A DNA stretch of 64,000 nucleotides from Geobacter sp. (GTDB lineage Bacteria > Desulfobacterota > Desulfuromonadia > Geobacterales > Pseudopelobacteraceae), in the NCBI GenBank assembly GCA_009684515.1, contig WKKS01000005.1, positions 1 through 64,000 of the forward strand, given 5' to 3'. A program made the translations under genes and the position numbers. The notes below the pieces were generated by a model that ran no database searches, had not been told where the DNA came from, and saw only the letters and a program-made list of their open reading frames with translations. How positions within the stretch are numbered: position 1 is the first letter of the stretch; every line of letters starts with the position of its first letter. Shown here in pieces: positions 47,998-56,880 of the stretch.

Positions 47998-48025
47998 TAA
48001 AAAAAACCCGCCGGAGCGGGTTTTG
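47998..48025 (-). terminator. Terminator of the barrel gene
   Basis: On the minus strand AAAACCCGC-TCCG-GCGGGTTTTTTTT, a stable stem with a T-run, lies 55 bp past the 48079 stop. Confidence 0.85.
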
Positions 48026-48078
48026 GGTTGCGTGATAGTTACAGCCGTGCCGTCGCCGGATCGCTTGACAGCAGGCTT

Positions 48079-48657
48079 CTAGTTGAAGAAAAATCTGAAG
48101 CCAAAGGTTGTTGAAATTGCGGTTGGATCGAAGTTTCCGATTTTACCGGCCGAGTTGTTGATATCGGCGTCAGGAGCGACTACCAGCTTTACTTCAGCTG
48201 TCAGGGCCAGTTGCTTCATTATGAAATAGTCTGCTCCGCCACTGGCGTGCACGCCGACGGTTGAATCAACGTTGCGCCCCTGGTCGGCATCATTGATAAG
48301 TATGTCCAGGCCGGCACCAAGATATGGTGACAGCCTGGGGTAGTCAGTTGTGAAACGGTACTGTGCTCCCAAGGAGTAGTTGGTTACACCGAAATTGCCG
48401 AACTGCGAGCCGATGTCACTGCGGGTTATATCGAATTCCGCCGCGAAATGATTGTCGATGCCGTAGATAAAGCCACCTCCGCCAATAAAGCCGGTATCGG
48501 TTTCGTTTTTATATGGGCCGATATCGCCATTGGATGGGATCTGGAACCCGATTTTGCCGGTTACTCCGACTTTGCCTTTGATGTTGTCCGCTGATGCATT
48601 GCCCGCTGCCAGTGACAGAGTTGTTGCCGCCAAAACAAATACAAGAAATCTTTTCAT
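48079..48657 (-). CDS. Outer-membrane beta-barrel protein
   Basis: A 192-aa protein with a signal peptide (MKRFLVFVLAATTLSLAAGNASA) and alternating strands typical of an 8-stranded OmpA/OmpW-like barrel (GKVGVTGKIGFQIP, LGAQYRFTTDY, LSPYLGAGLDI, AISTTFGFRFFFN). The C-terminal Phe-rich strand fits BAM recognition. GGGAGG precedes the ATG. Role unknown. Confidence 0.8.
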   Translation of the reverse strand: MKRFLVFVLAATTLSLAAGNASADNIKGKVGVTGKIGFQIPSNGDIGPYKNETDTGFIGGGGFIYGIDNHFAAEFDITRSDIGSQFGNFGVTNYSLGAQYRFTTDYPRLSPYLGAGLDILINDADQGRNVDSTVGVHASGGADYFIMKQLALTAEVKLVVAPDADINNSAGKIGNFDPTAISTTFGFRFFFN

Positions 48658-48719
48658 AAATTACCTCCCTTTGATTTTTTTAAATGCATGTTGCTATACG
48701 GATAGATTTTGACCGGAAA

Positions 48720-49832
48720 TTATTTCCTGAACTGACTCTCGGGTGCCACTCCTTCATTAAGTATGATTGCCTCCACCCTCCGGTTGTGCTGCCTGCCGGT
48801 CGCTGTGTCATTGCTAGCCAGCGGATACTTCTTGCCGTACCCGATGGTGACAATTCTTTCACTGGCAACGCCTCGTTTTTCAAGTGCGCTTTTGACCGAT
48901 GCGGCACGTTGTTCGGAAAGTCCCAGATTGTACTCATCTCCTCCGACGCTGTCGGTATGTCCTTCCACCAGCAAGTTTCTGTTCTGCTTTTTCTGGAGGA
49001 ATTCGGCCAGTTTGTCCATGCTGATCTGGGCGCTGGCATTCAGGTTGGATTTGCCCGTGGCAAACAGCACATCTCCGATCGTCAGCACTATTCCGCGGTC
49101 GGTCAATTGGCCCTGTAGCTCTGACAATTCCTTCATCAGCTGGGCAAGTTCGGCCTTGGCCTGTTCCGCTTCGCGGGCATGGCTTTCAGCTTCGGCCCTG
49201 GCTTTTTCAGCCTCTCTGGCTTTTGCATCTGCTTGTGCCTGCGCCAGCGCGGCTTCCTTGGCCTGGATGTCGGCAAGAATTCTGGCGCGTTCGGCCTCGC
49301 TGGTTGCCGATGCCAGCTGCTGTCTTGCCAGGCCGAGTGCAGAGGCTTTCTCATCCAGATCCTGTTGAAGCAGTTTTCGCTCCAATTGACTTTTTTGCAG
49401 CTGCACTTCCGCTTTCTCCTTGCCCAGTTTGACGATTTCGTTGCGCGTGACGACCCCTTCTGCCAGTGCTACGGAGGTTTGCGCCTTGCGCTCAGCCATG
49501 TATGCAAGGCGTGAAACGTCATCGAAAAAGAGCTTTTTTTCTCTGGAATCATATCCTTTCAAAGGGTCAAGCGGGTTGGGAGAATAGGCTTTCTTACTGA
49601 TCATCTCTGCTTCCTGCAACGACTTTTCTGCATCGAGCAATGTTTTCATCGAATATGATTCCACAAGCGGATTGCTTTTTGCCTGGGCATAGGAAGTGCG
49701 TGCCTGCTCCAGGCGGTCTTTCGCGATCTGCTCGCTGGGATCAACTGCTCCCGAGCATCCGGACAGGAAGGCTCCAACGGTAATTGCAAGGGCGGTCGCT
49801 TTCAACTGATTGGAAATACTACTGTTATTCAT
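48720..49832 (-). CDS. OmpA-domain lipoprotein with DUF4398 and coiled coil
   Basis: A 370-aa lipoprotein. The signal ends with lipobox LSGC (Cys about 25). Residues 30-110 resemble DUF4398, about 115-245 is a long Ala/Glu/Lys coiled coil, and 255-370 is an OmpA/MotB peptidoglycan-binding domain (TGKSNLNASAQISMDKLAEFL, VEGHTDSVGGDEYNLGLSEQRAASV). It is expected to tether the outer membrane to the cell wall. AGGAGG precedes the ATG. It follows a smaller DUF4398-like lipoprotein, probably in one operon. Confidence 0.9.
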   Translation of the reverse strand: MNNSSISNQLKATALAITVGAFLSGCSGAVDPSEQIAKDRLEQARTSYAQAKSNPLVESYSMKTLLDAEKSLQEAEMISKKAYSPNPLDPLKGYDSREKKLFFDDVSRLAYMAERKAQTSVALAEGVVTRNEIVKLGKEKAEVQLQKSQLERKLLQQDLDEKASALGLARQQLASATSEAERARILADIQAKEAALAQAQADAKAREAEKARAEAESHAREAEQAKAELAQLMKELSELQGQLTDRGIVLTIGDVLFATGKSNLNASAQISMDKLAEFLQKKQNRNLLVEGHTDSVGGDEYNLGLSEQRAASVKSALEKRGVASERIVTIGYGKKYPLASNDTATGRQHNRRVEAIILNEGVAPESQFRK

Positions 49833-49859
49833 ATCAATTCCTCCTATTGAATAGCGCGG

Positions 49860-50246
49860 TTATTTTACGGTCGGCATCTGTCTGATTTCATCGCGTACAC
49901 TCTGTATCGCCTCACGCAATTTCATGGCTTCGATCTTGGATTTTTCAGTCGGCGCCAAAGCCCGTGCGTAATCAGCATCTACCATGGCTTCATCGATAAG
50001 CTTGTTGGCAGTTACCATATCTTCTGACAGCACAGCCGATTTAGCTGCCGCCAGCTTGGTTTCTGCAGATTTGAGAGGCGTCGGCGCATATACTTCGGCA
50101 TCAGCCGCTTTGGCGGCATTGATGTTGCTTTCCAGCTGTGGGAAGCGCGAGCTGGCCGTATCGATAGTGGCACACCCGGCTGCCAGAGAGACCACCATGA
50201 CGGCCAATCCAGTTGTGACATATCGTGAAGCGCACTTGTTTTTCAT
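49860..50246 (-). CDS. Small DUF4398-like lipoprotein
   Basis: A 128-aa lipoprotein with signal MKNKCASRYVTTGLAVMVVSL and lipobox LAAGC. The body is a helical hairpin with TPLKSAETKLAAAKSAV, resembling the DUF4398 part of the next gene, from which it may be a duplicate. The ATG at 50246 follows AAAGGAGG; an upstream in-frame ATG would spoil the signal. Function unknown, likely envelope structure. Confidence 0.82.
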   Translation of the reverse strand: MKNKCASRYVTTGLAVMVVSLAAGCATIDTASSRFPQLESNINAAKAADAEVYAPTPLKSAETKLAAAKSAVLSEDMVTANKLIDEAMVDADYARALAPTEKSKIEAMKLREAIQSVRDEIRQMPTVK

Positions 50247-50330
50247 ATTTGCAATCCTCCTTTTCTTTTGAATCGCCCGAAAATTTAATCTTTCGGGACA
50301 ATAATCTGCGGCTGACTTCAGCCGTGTCAT

Positions 50331-50713
50331 TCAGTCCTACGGGGTTTTGTTAACGGATTCTATCATGCGCGGGCTGTTTTACAAAATGAATTTCAAATTA
50401 AGCGTACTCGGTTTGTGGAGTTGAACAATTGGAACAGCAGTTGAAATAAGCGTTTCAAGGGTCGTGAGTCAGGCACGCATGAAAGCTTGGTTATTTTGCT
50501 TGACGGTGGATAGTGCCATTATTTGTGCTATAGATTGAGTTATTATTTTTAAAAGAGGATAATGAGATTCAATCGAACACGTCGTGTCAAATGCTCATAT
50601 CTGGATTTAAACGTTTCGTGTCGCGAGATATTTTAAAGTTATACGTCACTTACAATTGCCGGTTGATCTTTCAGTCAACTCTTGTCGAAACTACTAAAAT
50701 GGAGATAGAACCT
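50331..50713. other. Divergent intergenic region, nothing recognised
   Basis: About 380 bp between the small lipoprotein gene and the lipase-like gene. I see no RNA gene, riboswitch or convincing promoter, though promoters for both sides must lie here. Confidence 0.5.
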
Positions 50714-52123
50714 ATGTTACGCTTTGCCAGTTTGAGTAAAACATTTCGCGCGGCGCTTGTGGCAATGACGCTTCTTACGGCGGGCTGTGGATCGAGTCTG
50801 TCTTCGCAGCAGGCCGGATCAGGGGTCGTCAAGATAGATCCCAAACTGCTGCTGGCCAGCATTACCGCCGCAATTCAACAACCGGCAACCCAGATTTCGA
50901 GGGCTTTGGCTGGCTGGGAGTGGAGCGGTTTCATCAGTAACTTCGGAACCCTCCTGACCAGCGTGAATTATACCCTCGATATGCAGAAGATCACTTATCA
51001 ATCAACCGGGGCGGATGGTCAGATTCACAACATGACCGGATTGCTGATTCTTCCCAGATCGGTTCTCGGCTCCAAGCCATCGGTGCCGATCCTGATGTAC
51101 CAGCACGGCACCGAGCCGTTTCGGACTTACTCCCCATCCCGATTTCTGGCACATATGGATCGCCCCGCCGACTATCCGGAAGTAATGGTGGCGGCCGCAA
51201 TCGCCTCCACCGGTTATGCGGTTGCCATGGCGGATTACGAAGGGATGGGAGACAATACCAGTATTCAGCCCTATGTCCATGGCGCCACACTGGCGCGGCA
51301 GGTGATTGACATGCTCAGGGCCAGCCGTGACAGGATTGGCGGAACAGCCGGTAACAGCAGTTCGCCCTGCTCGTGGAACAGCCAGCTGTTTCTGATGGGA
51401 TATTCCGAAGGTGGCTATGTCACCATGACTACGACGCGCGAATTGCAGCTTAATCATGCGGCAGAATTTACCGTTACCGCCTCGGCGCCGCTTTCCGGTC
51501 CCCATGACCTCTCCGGCGTGATGCGCGGGATCATACTCTCCAATAACACATTCAAAGCCCCATATTTTCTCCCGTTCCTGCTCACCAGCTACAATTACGC
51601 TTCCGGGGGGGTATTGTTCAATCCCGCTTCCGTCATGGCTAACAACTATAACACCACCATCCCGCCGTTGTTCGACGGCAACACTCCATCGGATAAAATC
51701 AGCGAGGCGATGGGGATGGGCTTCAGCCCGGTAAATCTGATCGTTCCGAACAGTGTCCTGACGGCTCTGTTCGTCACACAACTGGCAGTGAATACGAGTC
51801 CGGAAGTTGCCTTCCTGAAGCAGAACGACTCTTACCGCAGCCTTCTGAATGTGAACGCTGCCTGGGTTCCGGCTGTGCCGATAAGGATGTATCATCACCG
51901 TAACGATGATCTGGTCCCCTATGGCAACTCCCAAGTCGCCTTCGATGCTTTCAGTACCGCCGGAGCAAAGAATCATGCGCTGCGTGGGCCAGGAGTCGAA
52001 TTGGTGGAGGAGTTGGTGTCTTTGAATATTTCTCCGTCTGATCCGGTTAAGACGGTCCACTTCGGCGCAGCATTTCCTGAATTAAGTGATGGTTGGAACT
52101 GGCTCAACGGTTTTAAAAATTAA
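50714..52123 (+). CDS. Secreted lipase-like alpha/beta hydrolase (lipoprotein)
   Basis: A 469-aa putative lipoprotein with N-terminal signal MLRFASLSKTFRAALVAMTLL and lipobox TAGC. The alpha/beta hydrolase body has YQHGTEP (oxyanion region) and the nucleophile elbow MGYSEGGYV, followed by a late Asp/His pair region (YHHRNDDLVPYGNSQ). It resembles secretory lipases or PHB-depolymerase-like enzymes; the substrate is unclear. GGAGATAG stands 8 nt before the ATG at 50714. The selenoprotein gene starts 19 bp later. Confidence 0.8.
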   Translation: MLRFASLSKTFRAALVAMTLLTAGCGSSLSSQQAGSGVVKIDPKLLLASITAAIQQPATQISRALAGWEWSGFISNFGTLLTSVNYTLDMQKITYQSTGADGQIHNMTGLLILPRSVLGSKPSVPILMYQHGTEPFRTYSPSRFLAHMDRPADYPEVMVAAAIASTGYAVAMADYEGMGDNTSIQPYVHGATLARQVIDMLRASRDRIGGTAGNSSSPCSWNSQLFLMGYSEGGYVTMTTTRELQLNHAAEFTVTASAPLSGPHDLSGVMRGIILSNNTFKAPYFLPFLLTSYNYASGGVLFNPASVMANNYNTTIPPLFDGNTPSDKISEAMGMGFSPVNLIVPNSVLTALFVTQLAVNTSPEVAFLKQNDSYRSLLNVNAAWVPAVPIRMYHHRNDDLVPYGNSQVAFDAFSTAGAKNHALRGPGVELVEELVSLNISPSDPVKTVHFGAAFPELSDGWNWLNGFKN

Positions 52124-52142
52124 ACTTTAAGGAGGAAAGGCC

Positions 52143-52616
52143 ATGTCTGAAATTGCATATGTCTCTCAGGTGCTGATTGAACGGGTAAAAGGGGTGTTGC
52201 GCCGGGCGTATCTCCCGGCCGAAAAGGAGCCGGTCCTGTTCGGAGTTCATGGAGCGATTGCTGCGCATTACGGGGTTTCTCCAGACGTCTCGGAACCGCA
52301 TGCCACGACCATCGATTATATCGTGGCCGCCGCAGCCGGTTGACTGACCGGGACCTTCGGCGGTACGCTGGAGTCACGCAAGGTTAGAATCGGTCCGGAT
52401 GGACTTGTTGGCGAAGCGAGCGGAGAGGTGGAACTGGATGGCACCGTTCTCGTCATCAAAAGGATTCATGTGGTTTACAGAGTTGCGACTCCCTCCGAGG
52501 ATAAGGATAAAGTCGAGAGGGCCTATTCCATTCATGCGGATAATTGCCCGGTTTATCGCTCGTTGATAGCGGCCATCGACATCACGACAGAACTTTCATG
52601 GCGCGGTCAGGACTGA
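52143..52616 (+). CDS. OsmC-family protein with in-frame UGA (probable selenoprotein)
   Basis: Read through one UGA (52341-52343), the frame gives a complete 157-aa OsmC/Ohr-type thiol peroxidase-like protein. The UGA is codon 67 in TIDYIVAAAAG-U-LTGTFGG, where OsmC proteins have their first catalytic Cys. The second catalytic Cys is Cys135 in HADNCPVYRSL. Both halves are in frame, and a SECIS-like hairpin lies just after the UGA. AAGGAGGAAAG precedes the ATG. I infer selenocysteine insertion; a nonsense mutation is the alternative but less likely, as the downstream half looks intact. Role: detoxifying organic or lipid hydroperoxides. Confidence 0.85.
52341..52384 (+). promoter_or_regulatory. 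Candidate bacterial SECIS element
   Basis: Two alternative folds start at or after the UGA. One pairs TGACT (52341-52345) with AGTCA (52372-52376) and ACCG with CGGT inside it, with a G-leading apical loop. The other pairs ACCTT (52353-52357) with AAGGT (52380-52384) plus GCG/CGC, placing a G-leading loop about 20 nt from the UGA. SelB would bind such a hairpin. Confidence 0.5.
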
Positions 52617-52763
52617 CGCATTTTCTGACTTAATCCACTGCTGCTTGCAACCGGGAGAGGGGCCGGACATGAAATCAATGCCTGTTGGAAAGTTTTTAAA
52701 CTACATGGAGGGTGATCGAAGCTCAATATCAAGCAGTCAGAAATCCAAAACAAGGAGTAAGCC

Positions 52764-53234
52764 ATGGAAACCATCAAACGCATACTGGTCATCAGCAGGA
52801 TGATTCCATACAGCCGTAAAACCATCAAGTTTGGTGTTTCCCTCGCTCGTAAATACGATGCCAGGCTGTATGTTCTGCACCTTGTCTCCAAGCCTGTCGA
52901 TTTGTTGGCGGTAAATGCGCCGGGCCTTTTCCCCGATGAGGTCTATAAAAATTATGCGAACAGTCAACAGGAAGCAAAAGAACAGCTGGACAAAATCATC
53001 GATCAAGAGTTACGAAGTGGGTATCCCATAACTGAACTGGTCAGCGACCGTGATCCGGTCGATGAAATTGAAAGAGTGATCAGTGAGGAGCATATCGACC
53101 TGCTCTTGGTGAGCGCCCATCAGGAAGGGATACTTGAACACGCACTCTTTGGTGGGGAAAATGACACCTTGGTCCGCAAGATGCCCTGTTCTGTCCTGCT
53201 GGTTAAAAACGAACCTGAACCGGTGGAATGGTAG
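52764..53234 (+). CDS. Universal stress protein (UspA family)
   Basis: A 156-aa single Usp domain. The N-terminus IKRILVISRMIPYSRKTIKFGVSLARKYDARLYVLHLV is the usual start. The ATP-binding loop is weakly kept (LVSAHQEGILEHALFGGENDTLVRKMPCSVLLVK), with the G-x2-G-x9-G(S/T) pattern degenerate, so nucleotide binding is uncertain. AAGGAG precedes the ATG. Possibly in one stress-related group with the OsmC gene. Confidence 0.9.
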   Translation: METIKRILVISRMIPYSRKTIKFGVSLARKYDARLYVLHLVSKPVDLLAVNAPGLFPDEVYKNYANSQQEAKEQLDKIIDQELRSGYPITELVSDRDPVDEIERVISEEHIDLLLVSAHQEGILEHALFGGENDTLVRKMPCSVLLVKNEPEPVEW

Positions 53235-53294
53235 CGAAAATGTAAAATACCGTTTGTAAAGAGGAACAAATTTAATCATAAGGGGAGGCATGTC

Positions 53295-53477
53295 ATGGCA
53301 CTCGGAGCCACTTGGTACACGTTGGCAGATGCGGAAAGTAAATATGGTCTGAAAGAGTCGGATGTCCTGAAATGGATTGAAGAAGGACTGGTTCGATCCG
53401 AAATATCGGATGATAATATATTACGGGTCAACATCGATGACCTGAAGCTGAAAGTGAAAGAGATATCCGGGCTTTGA
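53295..53477 (+). CDS. Small MerR/excisionase-like HTH protein
   Basis: A 60-aa protein: TWYTLADAESKYGLKESDVLKWIEEGLVRSE is a winged-HTH helix pattern like MerR and excisionase-type DNA-binding domains, and DDNILRVNIDDLKL resembles the wing and second part. GGGGAGGC precedes the ATG. Target unknown. The next gene's TTG overlaps its stop. Confidence 0.7.
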   Translation: MALGATWYTLADAESKYGLKESDVLKWIEEGLVRSEISDDNILRVNIDDLKLKVKEISGL

Positions 53478-53779
53478 AGCCAGTAACTGCCCACATGTCC
53501 GGCCAGTCTGGAGGTCCGGATTCCGGAAAATCAGTGGATAGATGGCAGCTATACATTATTCTCTGTTCGGATAATTCACTTTACACCGGGATTACCACTG
53601 ATATTGAAAGGCGATTCATTCAGCATGCTGAAGGGAAGGGTGCCAAATATTTTAAGGGACGTCAGCCGCTGCGGGTGGTGTATCTCGAAGAGGGGCACAG
53701 CCGCTCATCCGCAAGTATAAGGGAATCTTGCATCAAGAGCATGAGCCGGGCCGACAAGGTTCTGCTTGTGTCCGCGTAA
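53474..53779 (+). CDS. GIY-YIG nuclease superfamily protein
   Basis: A 101-aa protein of the YhbQ/UPF0213 type. The GIY-YIG motif is LYIILCSDNSLYTGIT (about 26-41), the conserved Arg is in ERRFIQH, and the metal-binding Glu in ASIRESCIK. The start is uncertain: TTG at 53474 overlaps the previous stop, and ATG at 53495 would still keep the domain. These small proteins have been linked to nucleic acid repair, not established here. Confidence 0.82.
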   Translation: MKPVTAHMSGQSGGPDSGKSVDRWQLYIILCSDNSLYTGITTDIERRFIQHAEGKGAKYFKGRQPLRVVYLEEGHSRSSASIRESCIKSMSRADKVLLVSA

Positions 53780-53900
53780 ACTGTCGCGTATTTTAATTCT
53801 TCGAGTGCAATTCACAGCTCTGTTTCCCACTGTCAAGTCTAAGGCGCTAAAAATATCAAATCAGCAGAGCGGTCTGCAGTTGTCCCAGGGGAGTAGAAGT

Positions 53901-54950
53901 ATGAAAATTGCGGAATTTCTTTCAACCGCAATGGAACGTTGCAGTATTACAAAGACGACATCGCTGTTGTTGTGGCTGTCCCTGCTGACCGGCTTGGTAC
54001 TCTCGGTTCTCTCCGGTTTGAAAATATGTAGTTCAATGTGCAGTGAAACTGCGAAGTATTCCGTATTCGGGTTTGATTTTGGCTGGTTTGGAACCGTTTT
54101 TTTTAGCCTGGTGCTGCTGATGCTGGCGTTGCGTCGGCGCGTGCCTGCGCTTGGAACGCTACTGTATTACTGCATTGGTGCTGGTGTGGGGGCCGAAGTA
54201 CGGTTGATCTGGATACAAAAATATGATATCGGCTCATGGTGTCCAGTCTGTCTCGGCATTGCCGGGACCATTGCGGTTGCCGCTCTTGTTTCAACCCGCG
54301 AACTATCAGCCGTCAAATCAATTACAGGAGGATTCATGAAAGCAAGGTTTATACTAATTACAATTGTGCTGGTTGCCGTTCTGATCGGTTTTGGAAGTGC
54401 CCTGGTCGGGGTGCAGAAGGAAGCCGAGGCATCAGAACTTGATATATATTTGGGTAAACGGAAAAGTGATACTACGGTTTATTTCGTTAGTGACTGGTTT
54501 TGCCCGGTTTGTCGCAAGATAGAGCCGGATATCGAGAAGATGTACCCGGAATTCAAAAATTCAGTCCGCATGGCTTTTGTAGATATGCCGATTCACCCGG
54601 AATCCGCCAACATAACCCCCTACAATATCCAGTTCATGCTCTACGAAAAGGAGAAGTACATTTCGCTGCGGCATGCATTGGGCGTGATCTCCCACACAAA
54701 CAAGGCCCCGACTCAGGAACAAGTCCAGAAGGCTGTAGCTCCATTGGGTGTGACTCTCCGGCCGCTCAATTTTATGGAAGTTCTGGGCGGTATCAAGCAG
54801 TTCGAGGTCATTTACAAAGGCTTCAAAGTTAATGCAACTCCAACCGTCGTTGTTGACAACTCCAAAACCAAAAAACGCAAGATGCTTGTCGGCAGTCACG
54901 AAATATCCGCAGCTGCCATCAAGGCTGCCATTGCAGAGGTGCAGAGATAG
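53901..54950 (+). CDS. VKOR-thioredoxin fusion (disulfide-forming system)
   Basis: A 349-aa protein combining a vitamin K epoxide reductase domain (about 18-140) with a periplasmic thioredoxin/DsbA-like domain (about 180-349). VKOR has the loop cysteines KICSSMCSE and the quinone-side WCPVCLG pair. The second domain has FCPVCRK as its active site and the cis-Pro region NATPTVVV. The protein would make disulfide bonds in exported proteins and pass electrons to quinone, replacing DsbB and DsbA. The ATG at 53901 follows GGGGAG. Cys-rich cytochromes made nearby could be clients (inference). Confidence 0.9.
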   Translation: MKIAEFLSTAMERCSITKTTSLLLWLSLLTGLVLSVLSGLKICSSMCSETAKYSVFGFDFGWFGTVFFSLVLLMLALRRRVPALGTLLYYCIGAGVGAEVRLIWIQKYDIGSWCPVCLGIAGTIAVAALVSTRELSAVKSITGGFMKARFILITIVLVAVLIGFGSALVGVQKEAEASELDIYLGKRKSDTTVYFVSDWFCPVCRKIEPDIEKMYPEFKNSVRMAFVDMPIHPESANITPYNIQFMLYEKEKYISLRHALGVISHTNKAPTQEQVQKAVAPLGVTLRPLNFMEVLGGIKQFEVIYKGFKVNATPTVVVDNSKTKKRKMLVGSHEISAAAIKAAIAEVQR

Positions 54951-55012
54951 TTTCAAGTTGTTATGGAAGGGCATCTAGAGTTGTTGGACAAACCACCAAA
55001 CTCCGGGAGGGC

Positions 55013-55198
55013 ATGATGTACATAGCCAGAGACAAGAATAACGACCTGTATCTTTTCAACGAAATGCCCGGCCGGGGAAACGAATGCTGGTGGGCTCCCT
55101 CGGGAGTTGACGGAACGTACCTCCGGCTCGACAAATCGCTTTACCCGGAAATTACCTGGGAATCAGAGCCACTGCCCGTATCATTGACAAAGTTGTAA
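55013..55198 (+). CDS. Small hypothetical protein
   Basis: A 61-aa protein (or 60 aa from the second ATG) with many Trp/Tyr/Leu and no motif I recognise. GGGAGGGC precedes the tandem ATGs, which supports translation. No signal peptide. Confidence 0.5.
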   Translation: MMYIARDKNNDLYLFNEMPGRGNECWWAPSGVDGTYLRLDKSLYPEITWESEPLPVSLTKL

Positions 55199-55586
55199 CT
55201 GTCTGAAATTTTACAGGATAATCCGGGAAACCGCCGGAAACTACCCCTGGCCGCAACGTGGGGGTGCTTTTCCCCGTAACATTGGGCTGGCAAGTGCCCA
55301 GGCGTTGATCTCCTACAGAGTCTGGCTGCCGTCAGGCACCACTTCCTGCCCGGGTGACATATCTTCGCAAAAAGGTGGTCATCTTCCTGCTTTGATGCAT
55401 ATCCATTCCTGTCGTTGTACCCGTCTCTTCTTAAAATGAAGTGCTAAAGAAGCGAACAGCCAGGCCGTCAGATCTTGCGGAATAATTTGTTCATTTGGCA
55501 TGTTAACCAGCGGAACCGGCCAATTGTTTCAGTCTGCGGTCTGTATTTTAAAATCAGTTTCTGCCGGACCACTGGAGAGTAGCTTT
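55199..55586. other. Intergenic region with several hairpins
   Basis: About 390 bp without a convincing gene. CCCC-rich and GGGG-rich segments (55235-55280) and GGGC...GCCC, TGGCTGCC...GGCACCA segments (55285-55370) can pair, so a structured leader or small RNA is possible. I compared it by eye with c-di-GMP, cobalamin, Moco and ZTP riboswitch cores and found no match. Confidence 0.4.
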
Positions 55587-56828
55587 ATGAATTCCGCCCC
55601 GATCTCACTTGCATACCGCCGCTACGCACTTGGGGTTCTTCTGGCGGTGAATCTGCTTAACTATATCGACCGGCAGGTGCTCTTCGCAGTGTTTCCACTG
55701 ATCAAAATCGAATTAGGTCTTAGCGATACGGCGCTCGGCTTTCTCGGCAGCGCCTTTATGCTCAGTTACATGCTGATTGCCCCGCTCTTCGGCTGGCTCG
55801 GCGACCATTGGAGCCGGACCAAACTTGCCGCCGGAGGACTGGTCGTCTGGAGCCTGGCCACGGTCTTGGCCGGCTTTGCCCCCGGATACAGATCCCTGCT
55901 GGCCGCCCGTGCCGCCGTCGGGGTTGGTGAGGCCAGTTTCGGCACTGTCTCGCCCGGGTTGGTCGCTGATTTCTTTCCGAAGGAGCGCCGTGGACGGGTT
56001 CTGTCCTGGTTTTATGTTGCCATTCCGGTCGGCAGCGCGCTGGGTTATCTGCTAGGCGGGGTGCTGGGACAAAGGTATGGCTGGCATGCCGCTTTTCTGC
56101 TGGTCGGTCTGCCCGGACTGCTCCTGGCTGTTCCGGTTGCACTATTACGCACTCCCCCTCGCGGTGGCGATGACGAATCTGTGCCGGATCCAAAGGTAAA
56201 AGATTCCGGAGGATACGCGGCACTGTTCAGAAACCGCTCGTTTGTCTGCAATACATTGGCTATGGCAGCGATGACTTTCGCCATCGGGGGACTGGCCCAA
56301 TGGATTCCCTCTTTCCTGTATCGGGTTCATTCTCTTGATGTGGCAAGGGGCAATACGATGTTCGGTGCGACCACTGTAATGGCGGGGATATTGGGGACCC
56401 TGGTCGGCGGCTGGCTTGGCGACCGTTGGCAGAAACGGAGCGGAAAGGGCTATCTGCTGGTTTCCGGCTGGGGGTTTGTAATCGGCACCCCTTTTGCCGT
56501 CTGGGCCATTCTTGCACCCGGTTTGACCGGTTGCATGTCGGCAATTTTCATCGCCGAGTTTTTTCTGTTTCTAAATACCGGACCGCTCAATACCGTCATC
56601 ATAAACGTGACCGGATCGGCTGTTCGCGCCATGGCCTTTGCGGTTAACATATTCTTTATCCACGCTCTGGGTGATGCTATTTCACCATCGATCATAGGCT
56701 GGCTGTCCGACCAGTGGGGGTTGCGCAACGCGCTCCTGATCACTCCGTTGGCCATGTTGCTGGCCGGGCTGCTCTGTTTTGCCTGCGGCAGGTTTGTTGT
56801 GCAGGATATGGTCCGGGTAGACGGATAA
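55587..56828 (+). CDS. MFS transporter
   Basis: A 413-aa major facilitator with 12 predicted helices. The N-terminal NLLNYIDRQVLFAVFPLIKIELGLSDTALGFLGSAFML is typical of the spinster/ACS-like branch, and the loop 2-3 signature is GWLGDHWSRTKL. The second half repeats it (GGWLGDRWQKR). GGAGAG stands upstream of the ATG at 55587; an upstream in-frame ATG at 55500 lacks these. Substrate unknown. Confidence 0.9.
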   Translation: MNSAPISLAYRRYALGVLLAVNLLNYIDRQVLFAVFPLIKIELGLSDTALGFLGSAFMLSYMLIAPLFGWLGDHWSRTKLAAGGLVVWSLATVLAGFAPGYRSLLAARAAVGVGEASFGTVSPGLVADFFPKERRGRVLSWFYVAIPVGSALGYLLGGVLGQRYGWHAAFLLVGLPGLLLAVPVALLRTPPRGGDDESVPDPKVKDSGGYAALFRNRSFVCNTLAMAAMTFAIGGLAQWIPSFLYRVHSLDVARGNTMFGATTVMAGILGTLVGGWLGDRWQKRSGKGYLLVSGWGFVIGTPFAVWAILAPGLTGCMSAIFIAEFFLFLNTGPLNTVIINVTGSAVRAMAFAVNIFFIHALGDAISPSIIGWLSDQWGLRNALLITPLAMLLAGLLCFACGRFVVQDMVRVDG

Positions 56829-56845
56829 TTTAATCCAAAAGTAAA

Positions 56846-56870
56846 GGGGTTAGCCGATTTGGCTAACCCC
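56846..56870. terminator. Terminator between MFS gene and tRNA-Val
   Basis: A perfect 10-bp stem GGGGTTAGCC/GGCTAACCCC with a 5-nt loop, 11 nt past the tRNA-Val 3' end on the minus strand and 18 bp past the MFS stop. Confidence 0.75.
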
Positions 56871-56880
56871 CTGATATTTA

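Noticed and set aside
52143..52343. 66-aa protein ending at the UGA as a complete gene
   Set aside because: The following codons continue the OsmC domain in frame to the second catalytic Cys, so the stop reading is unlikely.
55200..55400. c-di-GMP, cobalamin, Moco or ZTP riboswitch
   Set aside because: None of the conserved core sequences could be aligned by eye on either strand.
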